64,000 nucleotides of DNA from Siphonodentalium dalli (GCA_032622095.1 CP136067.1:79448705-79512704), one strand, 5' to 3'. Positions 20,292-33,369 are shown, counted from the first letter of the stretch. Translations and numbers: made by a program. The notes: generated by a model not told the origin, from the sequence alone.

Positions 20292-23270
20292 CTTCATGTG
20301 ATCTCCTGTCTTTGAATTTACGCTTCACAGTGCTTTGAACTATGGTCCCTGCTCCAGTATCACAGTTTTGGTCGGATTGCTCATCTTCATTATCAAGATC
20401 CTCCAAGTCAGTTTTATCACACTTCACATCACAGCCATTCCCTCCAATTTCATCAATCTCACTTGAATGTGGAAACTCAGTCATTTGTGGTGGAGAACCA
20501 TGAGAAATTCCATCAGAGAAACCTGGTTTGGCATCTTCTGACTTACTTATATCTTGAGACTGTAGATTGTGAGCATTGACTACTTTCTGATCACAAACAG
20601 ATGGTACTGCTTCAACCTTGACATGTTCCATAGGAAAACCAGCACCAGTGAAACCTTGTATGAAATTTTCGCCTGGAAATCCAGGAACAGGAATACCAAG
20701 TTTGTTAGGGCTCCCCAGTGGAATTGGTGTTGGTTGATTTGTTTCCTGCGGCACATTATGTGGCATGTTCGGCAGAAGATTGGGCATGTTTTGTAAGTCA
20801 TGCTGTGAGTTTTGTGGACCATGCTGCACCACATAGTTCTGCATACCCTGCAGCTGCTGCATCTGTTGCATAAGCTGTTGCTGCAGCTGGAAAACTTGAA
20901 TTTGCAGGTTCGTCATGTTGCCAGCAGACAGTCCATTCAAATTTTGTGTAGTATTTATGAGGAAGTTCATCATTCCGAGACCAGACAGTGCGTTTTGTTG
21001 TTGAGCTATTAGATTGGAAAAGTTCAGAGGATTGTTTTCACTTCCTGCTGTATTCACAACTTTATCCAATGGATTGACAAAGGAAACATTTGGAAATGCA
21101 CCTCCAGCCATTAGAAATTCAGGCGAACATAACATTTGTGGACCAACTTGGTTAGCACTAAGATTATCCACTGTAATTTTATCTTGATGACCAAAACCAG
21201 TGTCAGCCAGTGAATGGGCATCATTGGGTTCAACCTTCAACTCTTTCTTCACTTCTACACTTCCATCACTACCGACATTCTTTATGTCTGGCAGTGAATT
21301 TACTTCATCACTGATAAATTTGTTTGTGGTCCCAATATTGGGATAGCAGTTAATCAAACCAGGATTCTCCAAATTATTCATGACAGGACTAGAAAACATG
21401 ACTGCATTGTTTTGAACACTTCCACCGCCCATTGATGGAAAAGCAAGGTTCCCAAAAAATGGTGCAAGCATCTGTTGATTCTGGAACATTTGTAAAGGAT
21501 TTGGCTGTATATTCCCGACCGAAGGAATTGCCTGGTTGATCGAGTTTGTAACAGTCGTATGATTTGGAAATGCAAAGGACGAGGCCGGATGTGATTTTGA
21601 ACACATAGTTGAGGACTTAACATTATAATCCGTAATGTTAATCATTGAATGATTATCGTTAGAAACTGACTCACTGGAAGCATTATGTTCAGTAGGGGTC
21701 GCTGCAGGCACTAAATTCTGGCAATCCGAAGCAGAAGAATTACCTATTGAATGATCCATTGATGAACATAGATCAACTGCTAGAGAAGACTGTGTTTGAG
21801 ACTTATGGTGAGTAACATCCACACTGGAAACAGGAACACTATTGAGATTCATCACACTTGAGGCCAATGAGTTGCAAGGTATGGACATCACACTTCTTTC
21901 AGCAGCTTTTTGCTGCTGCTGAGTAACTGTTGTCATGTCACAACCACTGTGCTGAGCACCTTTGTGTTGCATATTTTCTGGAGTAACTCCAGTTTCGCAG
22001 CTTCCAACAACCTTTTTTGAGTTATACTCAGAACCAGTTTCTGCTGGAAGAGTTTTGTTTATATCAACAATATCACTTGGGAGCACATTTCCTACATTCA
22101 AGTTATTCGGATTGACAGCACTCCCCTTATGAATAGTTTGTTTTTTACCATACTCATCCCTTGAAACTCCTTGATTGGTTTGAGATTCAGACTCCCCAAC
22201 AATAGCACTGGTTGAAGAAGAATCTTTTCTGGGGGAATTTTCCTTGACACCACCGTGAACTTCACCAGATTTGTTATTCAAGTGATCAATTCCTGCACTT
22301 GCTGATGTGATGGGTGAATCTTCACATCTCCTTTTTGATCCTGAAGAGGCACTATTAGTTGAAATAGTACTAACAGTTTCTTGGTCAGACTGGTCATCTG
22401 CAGTTGATGAGTTGAAAGAGATGTCAGTGATGTTTTCGGAAGCAGACTTATCTCCTGTGTCTTCCTTATTCTCAGCAGTTGGAATAAACTTGGATGATGA
22501 CAACAATGATGAATGCATCATTGCAGACTGCTCAGCCAGGAAAGCCGTCGGATCATCAAAAAACGATGACGAACCTGTCCCAGAACATTTTTCTTGCTCA
22601 ACTCGGATTATCTCCCCTTGCATTTTACTTATATCAATATTCGGGCAAGTCTCTGAATTTTTCTGCCTTGCACCTTTTCTTTGCCTTGTTTTCCTTGGAC
22701 GGCCCCTACCCACCTTTGTAGATTCACTCCTAGGTGACAGTGCACTTTTGATCGGAAACTGTGCACTGTGATTCGGAATTCCCATATGAAGCAGTCCTGG
22801 ATCAAACATACCGGATGCATGCTGCTGTATATTTGGTGGCTGCATGAACGGATTGCCAAACGGGTTACCAAAAGGATTCATCATCATTCTCGGGTCCTGA
22901 CACAACGCCATGTCTGGAGAGATACCATGCAGTGCAAGGTTGTACAGATAATTGAACATCTGGGGATTACTCATTGGATTCTGATCAACCATCTGTGGTC
23001 GGGATAGCCTGTCAGGTGAAGTTTCTTGGGCATCCTTTTCTTTACTTCGAACTTCAGTCTTAAGTTTACCCAATGACATTAGTGCATGTGATTCTTTACC
23101 CAATGACGTTAGTGCATGTGATTCTTTCTGTTTTGACTCTGTAGTGGATCGAGTCTGAACACGTGACGGTGTTTGCATGGATTTAAGATTCGGATCAATT
23201 TTATTCTTCTGTAGGTTTGGTTTGTTCTTGGTGGGAGGACGACCTCTTTTTCTCTTGGGAGGTTGAATGC
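20292..23270 (-). CDS. MBD5/6: MBD5/6 exon C: AT-hooks and long low-complexity middle region
   Basis: One large exon of 2979 nt, acceptor atttttatag|GC at 23271 and donor gaag|gtaagt at 20291, with 992 full codons in frame with exon B and no stop. It opens with a classic AT-hook, PPKRKRGRPPTK (residues ~552-563), and carries a second, VGRGRPRKTRQRK, about 180 residues later (near 22710). AT-hooks bind the minor groove of AT-rich DNA, so this protein probably touches DNA directly outside its MBD. The rest is rich in N, S, Q, P and M, with a Gln-rich stretch LQQQLMQQMQQLQGMQ (near 20850-20900) and an acidic stretch DLEDLDNEDEQSDQ close to the end. A 30-nt tandem duplication at about 23061-23120 repeats KESHALTSLG as KESHALMSLG, and NPFG is repeated nearby. 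Vertebrate MBD5 has a similarly long, poorly conserved Ser/Pro/Asn-rich middle, but I do not recall AT-hooks in it. Confidence 0.92.
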
Positions 23271-26081
23271 CTATAAAAATATGGAATAACTACATCAGCA
23301 TTATCAAAACAAGACAAACAAGGGATCGTAACTCTGGTAAAAATTAATGGAAAAACCCTGTAGTATGATGGTATCCTTTCCCCCCAAACTGTACTATCAC
23401 CATGCCAGAGTACAACGAAATCCGATTATTAACACACATGTTACAAGCTGAAATGTTTATACGGACACAAAATTCACAATTTTCCAAGCCAAACAAGGAC
23501 TCTGGTAAAACTTAATGGACTAACAAACAACTTTATGTTTCCTGAAGCGCTCATGCAATTGCACTGAGAAGGGTTAAATCTACCGTCGGCAACCAGTTGA
23601 AGTACGATCAAACGTTTAACCGCTATGTAATACACACACGCAATGCCAACTACAAAAACTAATGCATTCAGGTCCTTAATCAGTGTGAGACTTCAAACAG
23701 CAGCTTTTAAACATGTGTACTTTATCCATTTTGCCACAAACTTTATCAGTCAAAGGGGGATACAGTTGAATTTAAGCGTATTCAAAGGCAAAATCTGGTG
23801 CGAGATCAAAAGTCTTCAATGAATTGCAAATTACATAGTGTCTTTTATGTCCGGGGAAACACATGCACTGAGTCATCAGCAAAGATCAATGCAATCGTTT
23901 TCAATGCAGTACAGCCTAGTCATTTGATATATATCTACTGTCCGACTCACTACTAGTCGACGGTATCATGGATACTCAAAAAATGCGTAAATCGGATGTC
24001 TCGGCGCATTTCGTTCTACTCGAAGAAACCAAAAACAAAATCGCATAATGCAAACTCTGTAGAACCAGATTTACAATCGCAGGGTCTATATACTTCTAAC
24101 ATTAGCGAGTTTGAGTAATCTCAGTCAATGAAGTTCCAATGAACCCGCATCGATGTGGTCTTTCCATGCAGTCTAATGACTAATTCTCAGCATTTTATTG
24201 TATTCGAACAGAAGACAATGTTTTCAGCTGACTTTTTAATTTTCATTTATTAAACTACATAAAGTTCAAGAAACTTTATAATTGTGTTTAACTGTTGTCA
24301 GTCATCCTTATAGATAGCGCACATCTATCAGCATTTATTGCAAAGTGCAGAAGAACACATGGTAGTTAGAATACTTGAGTCACATGACCTAATATTCGCC
24401 AATATCCTAGTTTCGCAATAGCTATAATGACGATAAAAAGCTGTCGCGATTTGCACATACAAAAATATATATAGGTCACACAATATTCTTCCCAAACGCG
24501 AACGATAACAAGTTGGGTAGCAGTCGCGACTACAATACAAACAGGTCAAGCATGACACATGTATTTATAAACACTGAGTTTTAGTTCACTGTGTCATCTG
24601 TCAACATGTGGCTTATACCATTCTTGTTTGGTGATTTATAGTAATAGGTTGAAAATAGCGGATATCCGGTTATGATGAGGTTACACGTCTCAGTTAACCG
24701 GCTACAAAAATATGTCAACCATTTCAGCACTAAATCACACAATGCAATACGATGAATATGTAGGGTTAAACAGTGTGAATACGTTTTTCAAGATTGCAAC
24801 ATTGTAATTGAAACTTCAAAGCTATAACGAGAGGCCAATCGTGTTTAACCCATCCCTTAGCGATTGTAAATTTATGGATCAAATAGGGAGACTCGTATAT
24901 ATAAGAGAATGCACTGGAACAGGATCTGTATTGCTGCACCAGCGCAGCCTTGGATTAAATGTGGAAAGGTGACCCGGACATGGAATACTTGGGTTAATAG
25001 GGTCCAATTTAAGTTTACAATGATAATGTATCAAATTCTACCAACAACACAGCCATCAAGATACACCACATGCTGCTGACCCATTAATATCAATTATATA
25101 GCAAAGCCGTCAACTAATCAGTTGGTTTTGTTTCTGCTGAAACTTGGCATCTGTATTAAACCTATCAAATTAATAATGACCTCAGACCATCTGCAGAGTG
25201 ATATACTCAGATTTTGTAGTCTACTGTTGATTGCATGTATCTGATGTGTATTGTTGAAACATTTTTTTAAATTTAGATACCATAGCTTTCTTTATTTGCA
25301 CATTGGCATAAGAGACATCAGAAAATGATATAGCCATGTTAATAGCTAAGTAGTCCAGTCATGGGATGAAATTGGTGAAATGGGTTTAATATCGCTCCAA
25401 ACAAATTTACCAGTACATAACACAAGATTTTGGACTGATTTAAACCAAATTTGGTGTGGTGACTCGGTGTTACAGGGTGCAAACATCCGATTAATACAAT
25501 TTATTATACCATTCTAATGTTAAACTTTTGTTTATTCTCACTATTTAGCCAATGACAAAGACAATATGCAGCCCACTCAATACTGAAAGTATATCGATAA
25601 AGTACTTATAGGAAAGCGTGCGTGATATTCACAATATATGGGCTTAGAACAGCGCAAGGTGATTTTCCAAAAACGAATGTCTGTATATAACAGAAATAAT
25701 AATAGAAACTCACACACCAAGTTATAGAGGATTATGGCCAGCATGCCAAGCGTCCTTAGTCATATCATAAGTTGAGATTTTTAAAAACTCTAAAAATCAT
25801 TAAAAATATCTTGTGGGTGTTTACATTTTTAAGAACCCTGTTGCTAGCCTAATGTAAGGAAGAATTAAAATTTGATATTGAAGTGTATGATTTGATGGGT
25901 TTTATTTCAATATTAGACAAGGGCAGAAGGGGGGGGGGGGGGGGTAAATTTCAATATACCGTCCAGAACAAGTTTGATTTGATATTGTCATAGGTGGCAT
26001 GCTCTGACACAATGTGAGGGACAATATCGCAACTACAATTCAAGAAGTAGAGAGTATAGAGTGGATACATAATAAACTCAC
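23271..26081. other. Intron of MBD5/6 between exons B and C
   Basis: 2.8-kb AT-rich intron. It holds copy 2 of the TATAAGAGAATGCACTGG repeat (24895-25235) and a G16 run at 25929-25944. No other gene is supported. Confidence 0.7.
24895..25235 (+). repeat. Dispersed repeat with TATATAAGAGAATGCACTGG, copy 2
   Basis: Same unit and orientation as 11849-12222, about 85-90 percent alike by eye. Confidence 0.75.
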
Positions 26082-26380
26082 TTGATGTCTCTAAATCTTT
26101 ACTTATATCAACAGATGGTGAAATGACTGAATTCTGATTTGAATTCTTGCTGTTCTGAAATGCAGCCATGGCGATTATTTTCCGCTTGTGATTGCACATA
26201 TTAGTCAACGACTCAGCACTCCTTACGTCGGATAGACTCCACTCCCTGGTTTTTGAATGACAATTGAACTCAAACATTGCCTCCACTCTGATTGGACACT
26301 CAAGACCGCACTTGCATGTATCATCTGAAGCCAGGTATTGTTGAATTTCCTCAGTTGAATGCAATCTTGTTCCACTTGGA
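26082..26380 (-). CDS. MBD5/6: MBD5/6 exon B: second half of MBD domain
   Basis: Exon of 299 nt with acceptor tatttaag at its 5' side and donor aa|gtgagt at 26081. It adds 99 full codons (residues ~449-548). The protein continues the MBD as SPSGTRLHSTEEIQQYL and then DTCKCGLECPIRVEAMFEF, followed by CNHKRKIIAMAAF. These match the MBD5/6 signatures YVSPSG, DGTCKCGLECP and CIHKRKIIAVA, which separate this subfamily from MBD1-4 and MeCP2. The MBD is thus cut by an intron after YV, a position shown by the AG|T serine codon. The tail, with serines and SVDISKDLETSS, leads into the AT-hook of the next exon. This exon is the strongest evidence for the family call. Confidence 0.95.
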
Positions 26381-26825
26381 CTTAAATAATATAAAATAAC
26401 AGATGAACAGTCACATAGTCACAACTCACTAATTAATAACTTCATAATGCATGTAAAATAATCTGCATCTCATATTTTTATCATGGATATTTTGTGCATA
26501 CCAGTGTTTAAAGCAACAGATAATATTAAAGATAAAATACTAAAGATACGATGAGTACACATATTTACTACAAACAGAAAAATCAATCAAATACACTCTT
26601 AAAATATAAACAAAATTGTCAGAAATACAATGAAAATGAAACTTGTTAAATTTCATGAAATGGCAAACCTGTCTATGATTGTGTAGTTCACCCTAGCCAG
26701 TAGAATGTAAGTTTAGTAAGCTTGTTTGTTTATAACACTCCACATACCGGTATGTAACTGTGACATATCATCTTTGAACTTCCAAGAGATTTTATCAGTA
26801 CATCCAAATGCAATTCCCGCCCTGA

Positions 26826-27282
26826 TCAAGTGGTCCAGCTAATTTTCTAAGATATTGGTAAGTCCTGCTGAATTGCTGTGATGCTGGTTGGGAATAATTT
26901 TGAAAAAGTAATGCTATTTTTTTCTATTGCTGTCATTTTTGCCGTGTTTGGTTAATCTGAATGGTTTGAGAAAAAGCCAGTGTCTGCATGAAGCATTCAA
27001 GAACGTTATATTTCAAAATATTTTAATAATGGCTGAGCTGGTGTTTGCAAAAGACAGGAATAAATATTTTTATTTTGGGCGGTTTGCAAAGTATCCATTA
27101 TTAAAAGGTTTTAAAATAAGGTTAAATTTAATGTTTCATACACATATTGTCTTTTCCTTGATATGTTCGGATTACCCAAACGTGGCAAAAATGACAACCT
27201 TAGAAAAATAATCGTACCCACCAGCATCATAGCAATTCAGCAGGACCCACCAACATCGTATCAAATTAGCAGAACCACTTAA
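26826..27282. mobile_element. Fold-back MITE with ~120-bp inverted arms
   Basis: Left arm begins TCAAGTGGTCCAGCTAATTT and the right end, inverted, TTAAGTGGTTCTGCTAATTT. Arms also share TCCTGCTGAATTGCTNTGAT and GTCATTTTTGCC. Lies in the MBD5/6 intron; the plus ORF 26927-27211 is inside it and is not a gene. Confidence 0.75.
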
Positions 27283-28101
27283 CCAGGGGTATTTTCCTGT
27301 TGCTGTATCATATGAATTCATGTCATCATCACTATAATTGTCTGTGTCAATAGCCAGCTGATAGTGATACAGATCACACTGGACAAGGCGATCCTGTCTC
27401 TTCCTTTAGCGAAGTGTTCATCGATATATGGAGGATAACTTTTACTGTATTGCAACATGAATTGCAGACAATTATCTGACATAAAAATATATGATTGTGT
27501 TTCCCAAAGAACATTGCAAAAGGAAATTTCTTCAAATCACATATAGTGCAAATGCATTCATGAACTTTCTAGTTTCTGAATCAACCTGTTTCTATTCTGA
27601 ATGGAAGTATTGTGCATCGAAATTGAGCCAAATTCGAATGCTGTGATACTTCCATATTCATCTGTTTTCATCGAAACATATTTTTCTGTTTCAAAACTTT
27701 TCTTGAGTAAACTAAGTTCATAACTAAGGAAGGTAATTCAGTTTTCTAACAAAGTGTTTACATGAATTTGAATGAGCTTCTGTTCAATCAACCTCATTTA
27801 CGCAAAATGTTTGTAAATTTTCAAAATTGTTTAATATATTGACTTTTGAGCACAAACAAGATTCGATCACCAACCATCGGTATGTCCATCAGATTCCAAA
27901 GATAAATATTGTTTACATGTCAATCAGCAGACAATTTTTAAAGATAATTCCAGAGTCTACCCATCTGCAGATTATACTCGATTGGATACCTATTTCTTTC
28001 ACCTTCTAGCGCCAGGAGTTGACAAAATCTATGAACATCTAAAAAGTACATGAAAGCTTTATTTTGAACTTGATCTACACATGGGTATTTTTTTCTATAC
28101 G

Positions 28102-28150
<49 letters not shown>
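28102..28150. repeat. Run of 49 C
   Basis: An uninterrupted poly-C tract in the first coding intron of the MBD5/6 gene (poly-G on the coding strand). The true length is uncertain, since assemblies rarely resolve such runs. Confidence 0.95.
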
Positions 28151-28151
<1 letters not shown>

Positions 28152-28799
28152 AACACCAGAATGTGTTAAATCATTGTCCATGACTGGACATATACGATAC
28201 TGGAATATCTTACCAATTGTTTAAAAAACATGTGTCCTTTAATATGTTATATCATAGCTCCAAGTGCCCTACCTGATGTTTTTGAAAGAGTCATGGACAA
28301 GGCTCAAAATAATTTTTTTTTTTTACTGCCTGTCATTTTAACACAGGCTCCTGGGGAAAATTACGAAAATACCAATGTAGACTATACCAGTGTAAAGGTT
28401 TCAATAATCAATTTTGGCTAAAACCACACCAACTATCAAAACCCTGAAAGATTCTAGAAATCGATAATTGCAGCCAAAATATCCTCAGGTGTGTCTTATT
28501 GGCAATAAAATTCCCATTTCATTTGATATATAACTCGGCGAAATTGAACGAATCGAAGTCGAGATATCATATCGAAAATCTCCCTCTCTGCTCGGAGGCC
28601 TTTGACTTAGTTATAGAATCAATATTTTCAAGCAATAATTTGTCACGAACGTGTACTTAAACGTGATGACATAACAAATAAATGCTCATATATGTTCAAC
28701 AAGTCATTCCGAAGCCATCCATAGCTTTTTTATTTCAACCAACATGTTTGTGCCCAATTTTCAGCTTCATTCATCAAATGAATTCCAGAAATCAGACAC

Positions 28800-29693
28800 T
28801 AGTGTTGAAACGATTAGCGATTTTAAGGAATCGACTAGTCGCCAGAGGTAATCGACTGCCAGTCGACTAGTCGGACTCCTTCAGAAAGTTCCCATTTTTA
28901 TACCCAAATGTATACAATGGGCCGCATGGTATCGCAGTTTTGAGTACCCAACTCTCCGTTTTAGAACGTTCAAACGTGAAACGGGAAGCACAAGAACTGT
29001 ATAATCTCCCGTTTTGCCTATGAATCTCCCAATTTGATGTCTTAAACCCGGCGCTCCCGCAACCTCCATATAATCTCACGGTTTGGGGAATGCAGGTACA
29101 TGTAATAAAAACATTTTATTTTAAAACAATTGTCGCCGGCAACCAGGAAATAAATAGGCAAGTCTCGTTCGTAAGTCTCGCTAACGAGATGTCGGGTGTG
29201 TTCTATTTTCTCTCTGAATAGGCTCCTCATAACGTGTCGCGGAGGGGGGTGTATTAGACGCTATTAAATTACAGAGTCAGAGTCGACTTTAAAAGCATTC
29301 ATGTCGCGACTTATGTTTCGTATATCCTTGAGGGCCATTTGGATCAATTGCATCACACCGAACTAGACAGTGTCCGTGGTGCTTCAAGTCTTTGATGATC
29401 AACATAAAACAAACCGCGCCCACACGTGCATACATTGGGTTCATTTCAGTTCACCGAGTTCACAGACCATGCATGACTAATGGTAGCGGCATCTTTAAAG
29501 GAACAATACAATAAGACATCAAGACATTATTATGTGTTAACTGTTACAGTTTACGTGATAATATGGCCGTGCAATAGCACTGATGTCGTGATAGCATATA
29601 TAGGTAGTGCTTTTTCCCGACTAGCAGATTTTGGGATCGACTAATTTAATAATCGCGTCGACTTCGACTAGTCGATTAAGCATTTCAACACTA
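28800..29693. mobile_element. hAT-type MITE with perfect 8-bp TSD TCAGACAC
   Basis: Ends TAGTGTTGAAACGATTA and, inverted, TAGTGTTGAAATGCTTAATC. TCAGACAC flanks both sides (28792-28799 and 29694-29701). CGACTAGTCG motifs at both ends tie it to 12231-14625. No transposase. In the MBD5/6 intron. Confidence 0.92.
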
Positions 29694-30008
29694 TCAGACA
29701 CATAAGTGCACTGGACATTAGCTATTTAAAAGTATTTTTCGTCGGACAATGACCATGAACGGCCACTTATTTTGAGCCTTGGTTTCAGATGTCAAAGTTA
29801 TCTCACTCGTGGAAACTAATACCGCGATACCGGTATATTTAAGTCAATGTCACCTATTGATTTTCAAAAATGAAACTTTAGTTGGTTCTTGCAATACCAT
29901 TTCTTCTGAAATGGACAATTTAGTTATTTCTAGGTTAACTAATAATCTTGGTGAGAGCGAATTCAATCTACAGGTAACTCTGGAGTTCTGAAAAACTCTT
30001 GTACTCAC

Positions 30009-31514
30009 CTTACATAGGTCACTCTTTCTTCAATAATTTCTCGAGTCCACCCAAATGGAATTATGACTTCATTGCCATGGTTTGTTCCAGACTTTCTATT
30101 TACTGTAGGCGACTCCAATGATGGAATAGGAGTCATTATACCATTTTGTGAACTGCTTGGTACAGACGTCACTGTGGGAAGCCTGAGCTGATCCACTGGA
30201 GATTGTTGTAAACTACTGATTGGTGAAACGTGATAACCCTCAGCTGAACTCACCGATGTCGAAACTGTCAATGATCCTGCCAAAGACGTTCTTTCTTTGT
30301 GGGCATTCTTAACAATGGAGTCAAAAGTAGATGTCTGTTCGAGTTTTGGTTCAATTGAATGGACTGTTACTGAACATATCGGAGGCCCTGTTATTCCACA
30401 ATTTCTCGGGAGAGGCATAGGCTGTCCTGAAAGCTGAACAGTCCCAGAATGCATTTGTGATATTTTTGAATCTGATCCGCACATGCTGCTAGTAGCTGTT
30501 GATATGGTGTGTGTAGTTTTTGTTATGTTGTTGCTAACAGTTGAATAATTCTTTACCAAACCTGATGAAATATTTCCATTTGAACTGGCCACTAGATGAG
30601 CCTGTATATTTGCTGGCAGATGAGTGTTGGTGACAGGAGAAAGATAGTTGCCCGGACTTTGTTGCTGCAAAATACCCATGTTTGGGCTAATGACACCTGC
30701 ATTAGGAACTGGCAGAACACTCATTGGACCCATCATCTGGGGATTCATTCCAAGGCTATTCATGAAAATTGAAGGCGGCACCATGCCAAATCCTTGTCCT
30801 TGGGGCGGCTGACTCAAAAACTGCTGTCCATTTATGTTCATCACAGGAATCTGCGGGACGAGGAAGTTGTTGCTCATGTTCGGGATGAATGGCTGTGGCA
30901 GTATTTGCGGTTGGTTAGCTAACTGGTTCAAGATGAAAGGATTGCCATTAGGTGCAGCAGTCTGCTTTGGATTACAAACACCTGATGGGCCTTTGGTTGC
31001 ATCACAAAACACAGGAACACTGACTTGAGGTGCTGAGTTACTCCCAGGGCTTAACAGTGCAGGTGAAATATTGACTCCAAATGATACAATTGGAGGCAGG
31101 CCACCTGGTGGTTGATTCTGAATGTAGGCATTCAGTGGCAGCCCGCTCATTGCCCCCTGCGTTGGGCATATACCAAGATGATTCATTGCCATGGGAGGAA
31201 ACATGGCTGCTGGCATTACCGTGTGCTGCGATGTGGGTGAAGCCATAACATTTGGATGCAGATTTGGAATAACATTCAGTGATATATTGCCTGTCTGAGG
31301 CTGCATTGGTATATTGATATTCATGAAGTTCTGTTGGCCAATGTCGGGATTCATAGCCAAATGAGCCTGCCTCACACTCGACAGCTCACTTGTTTACAGA
31401 TATAATTTTGAGTCACATCTCTGTTTAATGAGTATCACATAAACAATTTAAAACTCTTCCGACATATCTTATGATGAAACATCCAGATTGTGTGCCCATG
31501 TCTAATTCTTTGAC
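30009..31514 (-). CDS. MBD5/6: MBD5/6 exon A: 5' UTR, Asn/Pro/Gln/Met-rich N-terminus and first half of MBD
   Basis: The exon most likely begins at 31514 after the acceptor tttttctttttatag. An in-frame TAA at 31396-31394 and no in-frame ATG before 31354 make ATG 31354 the likely start (G at -3), leaving about 160 nt of 5' UTR with a short upstream ORF. Coding runs to 30009 (448 codons plus two bases) and ends at ag|gtgagt. The first ~428 residues are low complexity, rich in N, P, Q, M and S, with no recognised fold. The last ~20 residues (IPFGWTREIIEERVTYV) are the first strand of the MBD and match the IPVGWQRKV...YVSPSG start of vertebrate MBD5. In vertebrates the MBD lies close to the N-terminus, so the ~430-residue leader is unusual; it could be a lineage feature, or translation might start elsewhere on other transcripts. 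Further 5' UTR exons upstream of 31514 are expected from the acceptor. Confidence 0.85.
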
Positions 31515-32286
31515 CTATAAAAAGAAAAACAAGGAAGATAGTATAGTTGAACCTCTCAATTATGCATACGTAATTTGGAAGGAGGGATAATATAGGTTGA
31601 TAAATATTCGAAATATCAATATACAGGCTTTTTATACTCTAAAAAAACATTCTTTATTGTACCATGCTGACGAAAAGTAATGATCTGATTTTCGGAAATT
31701 TTGGACTTGAAAGAGACTTTCCGTGGATTATATTTTATACATAAGTCCTTAACACACAGTCTAATTATAAATACACCAAGGTTTCCTTACATAATGAAAA
31801 TTAGGTATAGTTCTAACAAGACTGCTTAACATACTGGTATATATGGGGGCCATCCAATAAACACTTTCAAGTTATGTATAATAAAATTGCAAGTGGTGTG
31901 CCATTAATTTGTTAATAGCTCATTTAAATATATTTAAAATTATTTTTATAATAATTTTAAAATAAAATGATTTTATAATTAAGATAACAGACACTTCAAA
32001 TCTCTAAGCCATATAAGGTGCGTGATAAGGTTTAAGACAGCTATCTATAAATGTCTACAAATAATGAGATAACAAGGCAATGTTGAGTTGTCCAATGAAA
32101 CAGGTTGCATTAACCAACAATAAATTCATCTGTATTCTTGCAAAGATATCAAATAAAGTTGTCCTCTAAAAGTTCTTATTGATATCCCAACAAGATGGAG
32201 AGAAAATTGTAGCAGGGGAAATGTGGGCTGGGGGAATGGGACCCTAAAATTTCAAAAACTGGTGGCTCAACAGGGGAAAACTTGGC

Positions 32287-32321
<35 letters not shown>

Positions 32322-33369
32322 CATTGTTGTTCATTGTTTCAAATGTGCTAAATTCAATGAGCGTGAAAAAAAATATCATTTCTTATCGAAATGGCCAGAT
32401 ATCGATCGGAATGGCATGTTGAGATGTCTTCAAGTCAGATCATGCAAGCTTGAATATCAGTCCTGATGTTTGCCCAAGCCATCATCATCTAGCCCAGACT
32501 GCGAGATCAGCATGAATTCACAATCCCATCAAAAATATGAGTGATTGTATCGATCGGAACCATCCAATATTTCACGCTGTCATTTTATCCAATAGCAGAG
32601 CAAAACTTGCCAGTGTGACCAAAATCCGACAATTTCTGACAACAGAACACAATTTAAAGAAAATATATGCATTTCTGAACCAGAAATTGCCCATTCCATG
32701 CTCATTCATACAAACAGCAATCTGAGGTGGATGATTCGAAGAATTTCTACTTCTGTCAATCCAATCCAATCCAATCTGCAGCCCAATTCGCAAATCGAAT
32801 CAAATCTCGAAGCTTCGAAGGGCCCTAGCTTAAAAGTTCAGATCTTTTTTATATTGACATATTCTTATGACTTTTAAATGCTTTATATTATATCAAATAT
32901 ATGGGAGGCCAAATTCACATTTATTAGCTATTACGCTTTGAGCCACTCTGTTGAGCATAGCTCAGATTTTCTATTATGCTTATAGCATAGTTCAGATTTG
33001 CGTAATTCAGATACCCTCTCCAGTCCTCGAAAATGGCCATGATAATAAGCAATGCCGTGGGAAATGCTGTGACAACATGTGGAATTTAACATGTCTCAGC
33101 ATTATATTTGCCATGGGACAATTTTCCCAATTTCGAGGATTGCCTTCTCTCAAAACTCCCCTCAGGTCAAATTGGGTGAAACCTTTGACATATCTCAGTC
33201 ATTGAGTCAAGATAATTCTTCAGGGGCATACAGCTCAGACACCGCCCACAATGATACAATTTTAGATCATGAATATCATTTCATCAAAGGTAAGAATAGT
33301 AGAAAACTCAATTACACTTATAAAGTGTAATGGAATTATGCATAATTATGCACAATATAGCATTACCCT
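31515..33369. other. AT-rich DNA upstream of exon A
   Basis: Should hold the MBD5/6 5' intron or leader, since exon A opens at an acceptor. A TA repeat is at 32289-32317. About 32343-32432 matches 34806-34880 in the same orientation, and 32904-32936 matches 34738-34772 inverted, so an old repeat surrounds the elements at 33370-34723. No promoter can be assigned. Confidence 0.45.

Larger units (their letters stand above)
11636..31514 (-). other. MBD5/6: MBD5/6-family gene, four-exon model (3' end missing)
   Basis: Span of a multi-exon gene read on the minus strand. Exons A (31514-30009), B (26380-26082), C (23270-20292) and D (11766-11636) are each bounded by AG acceptors and GT donors, and phases match at every joint: A ends with two bases of a codon and B supplies the third (AG+T, Ser); B ends with one base and C supplies two (A+GC, Ser); C ends with one and D supplies two (G+AA, Glu). 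The joined coding part is 4755 nt, 1585 codons from ATG 31354. Domain order is MBD, two AT-hooks, PWWP. Family members are nuclear chromatin proteins; vertebrate MBD5 and MBD6 also have an N-terminal MBD and a C-terminal PWWP, and their MBD is known to associate with the PR-DUB deubiquitinase rather than to read methyl-CpG. The model stops at a donor after exon D, so at least one further exon is expected. Introns are about 3.6, 2.8 and 8.5 kb and filled with mobile elements. Confidence 0.9.

Noticed and set aside
22307-22771. Plus-strand 154-codon frame
   Set aside because: It is antisense to the large MBD5/6 exon and has no domain.
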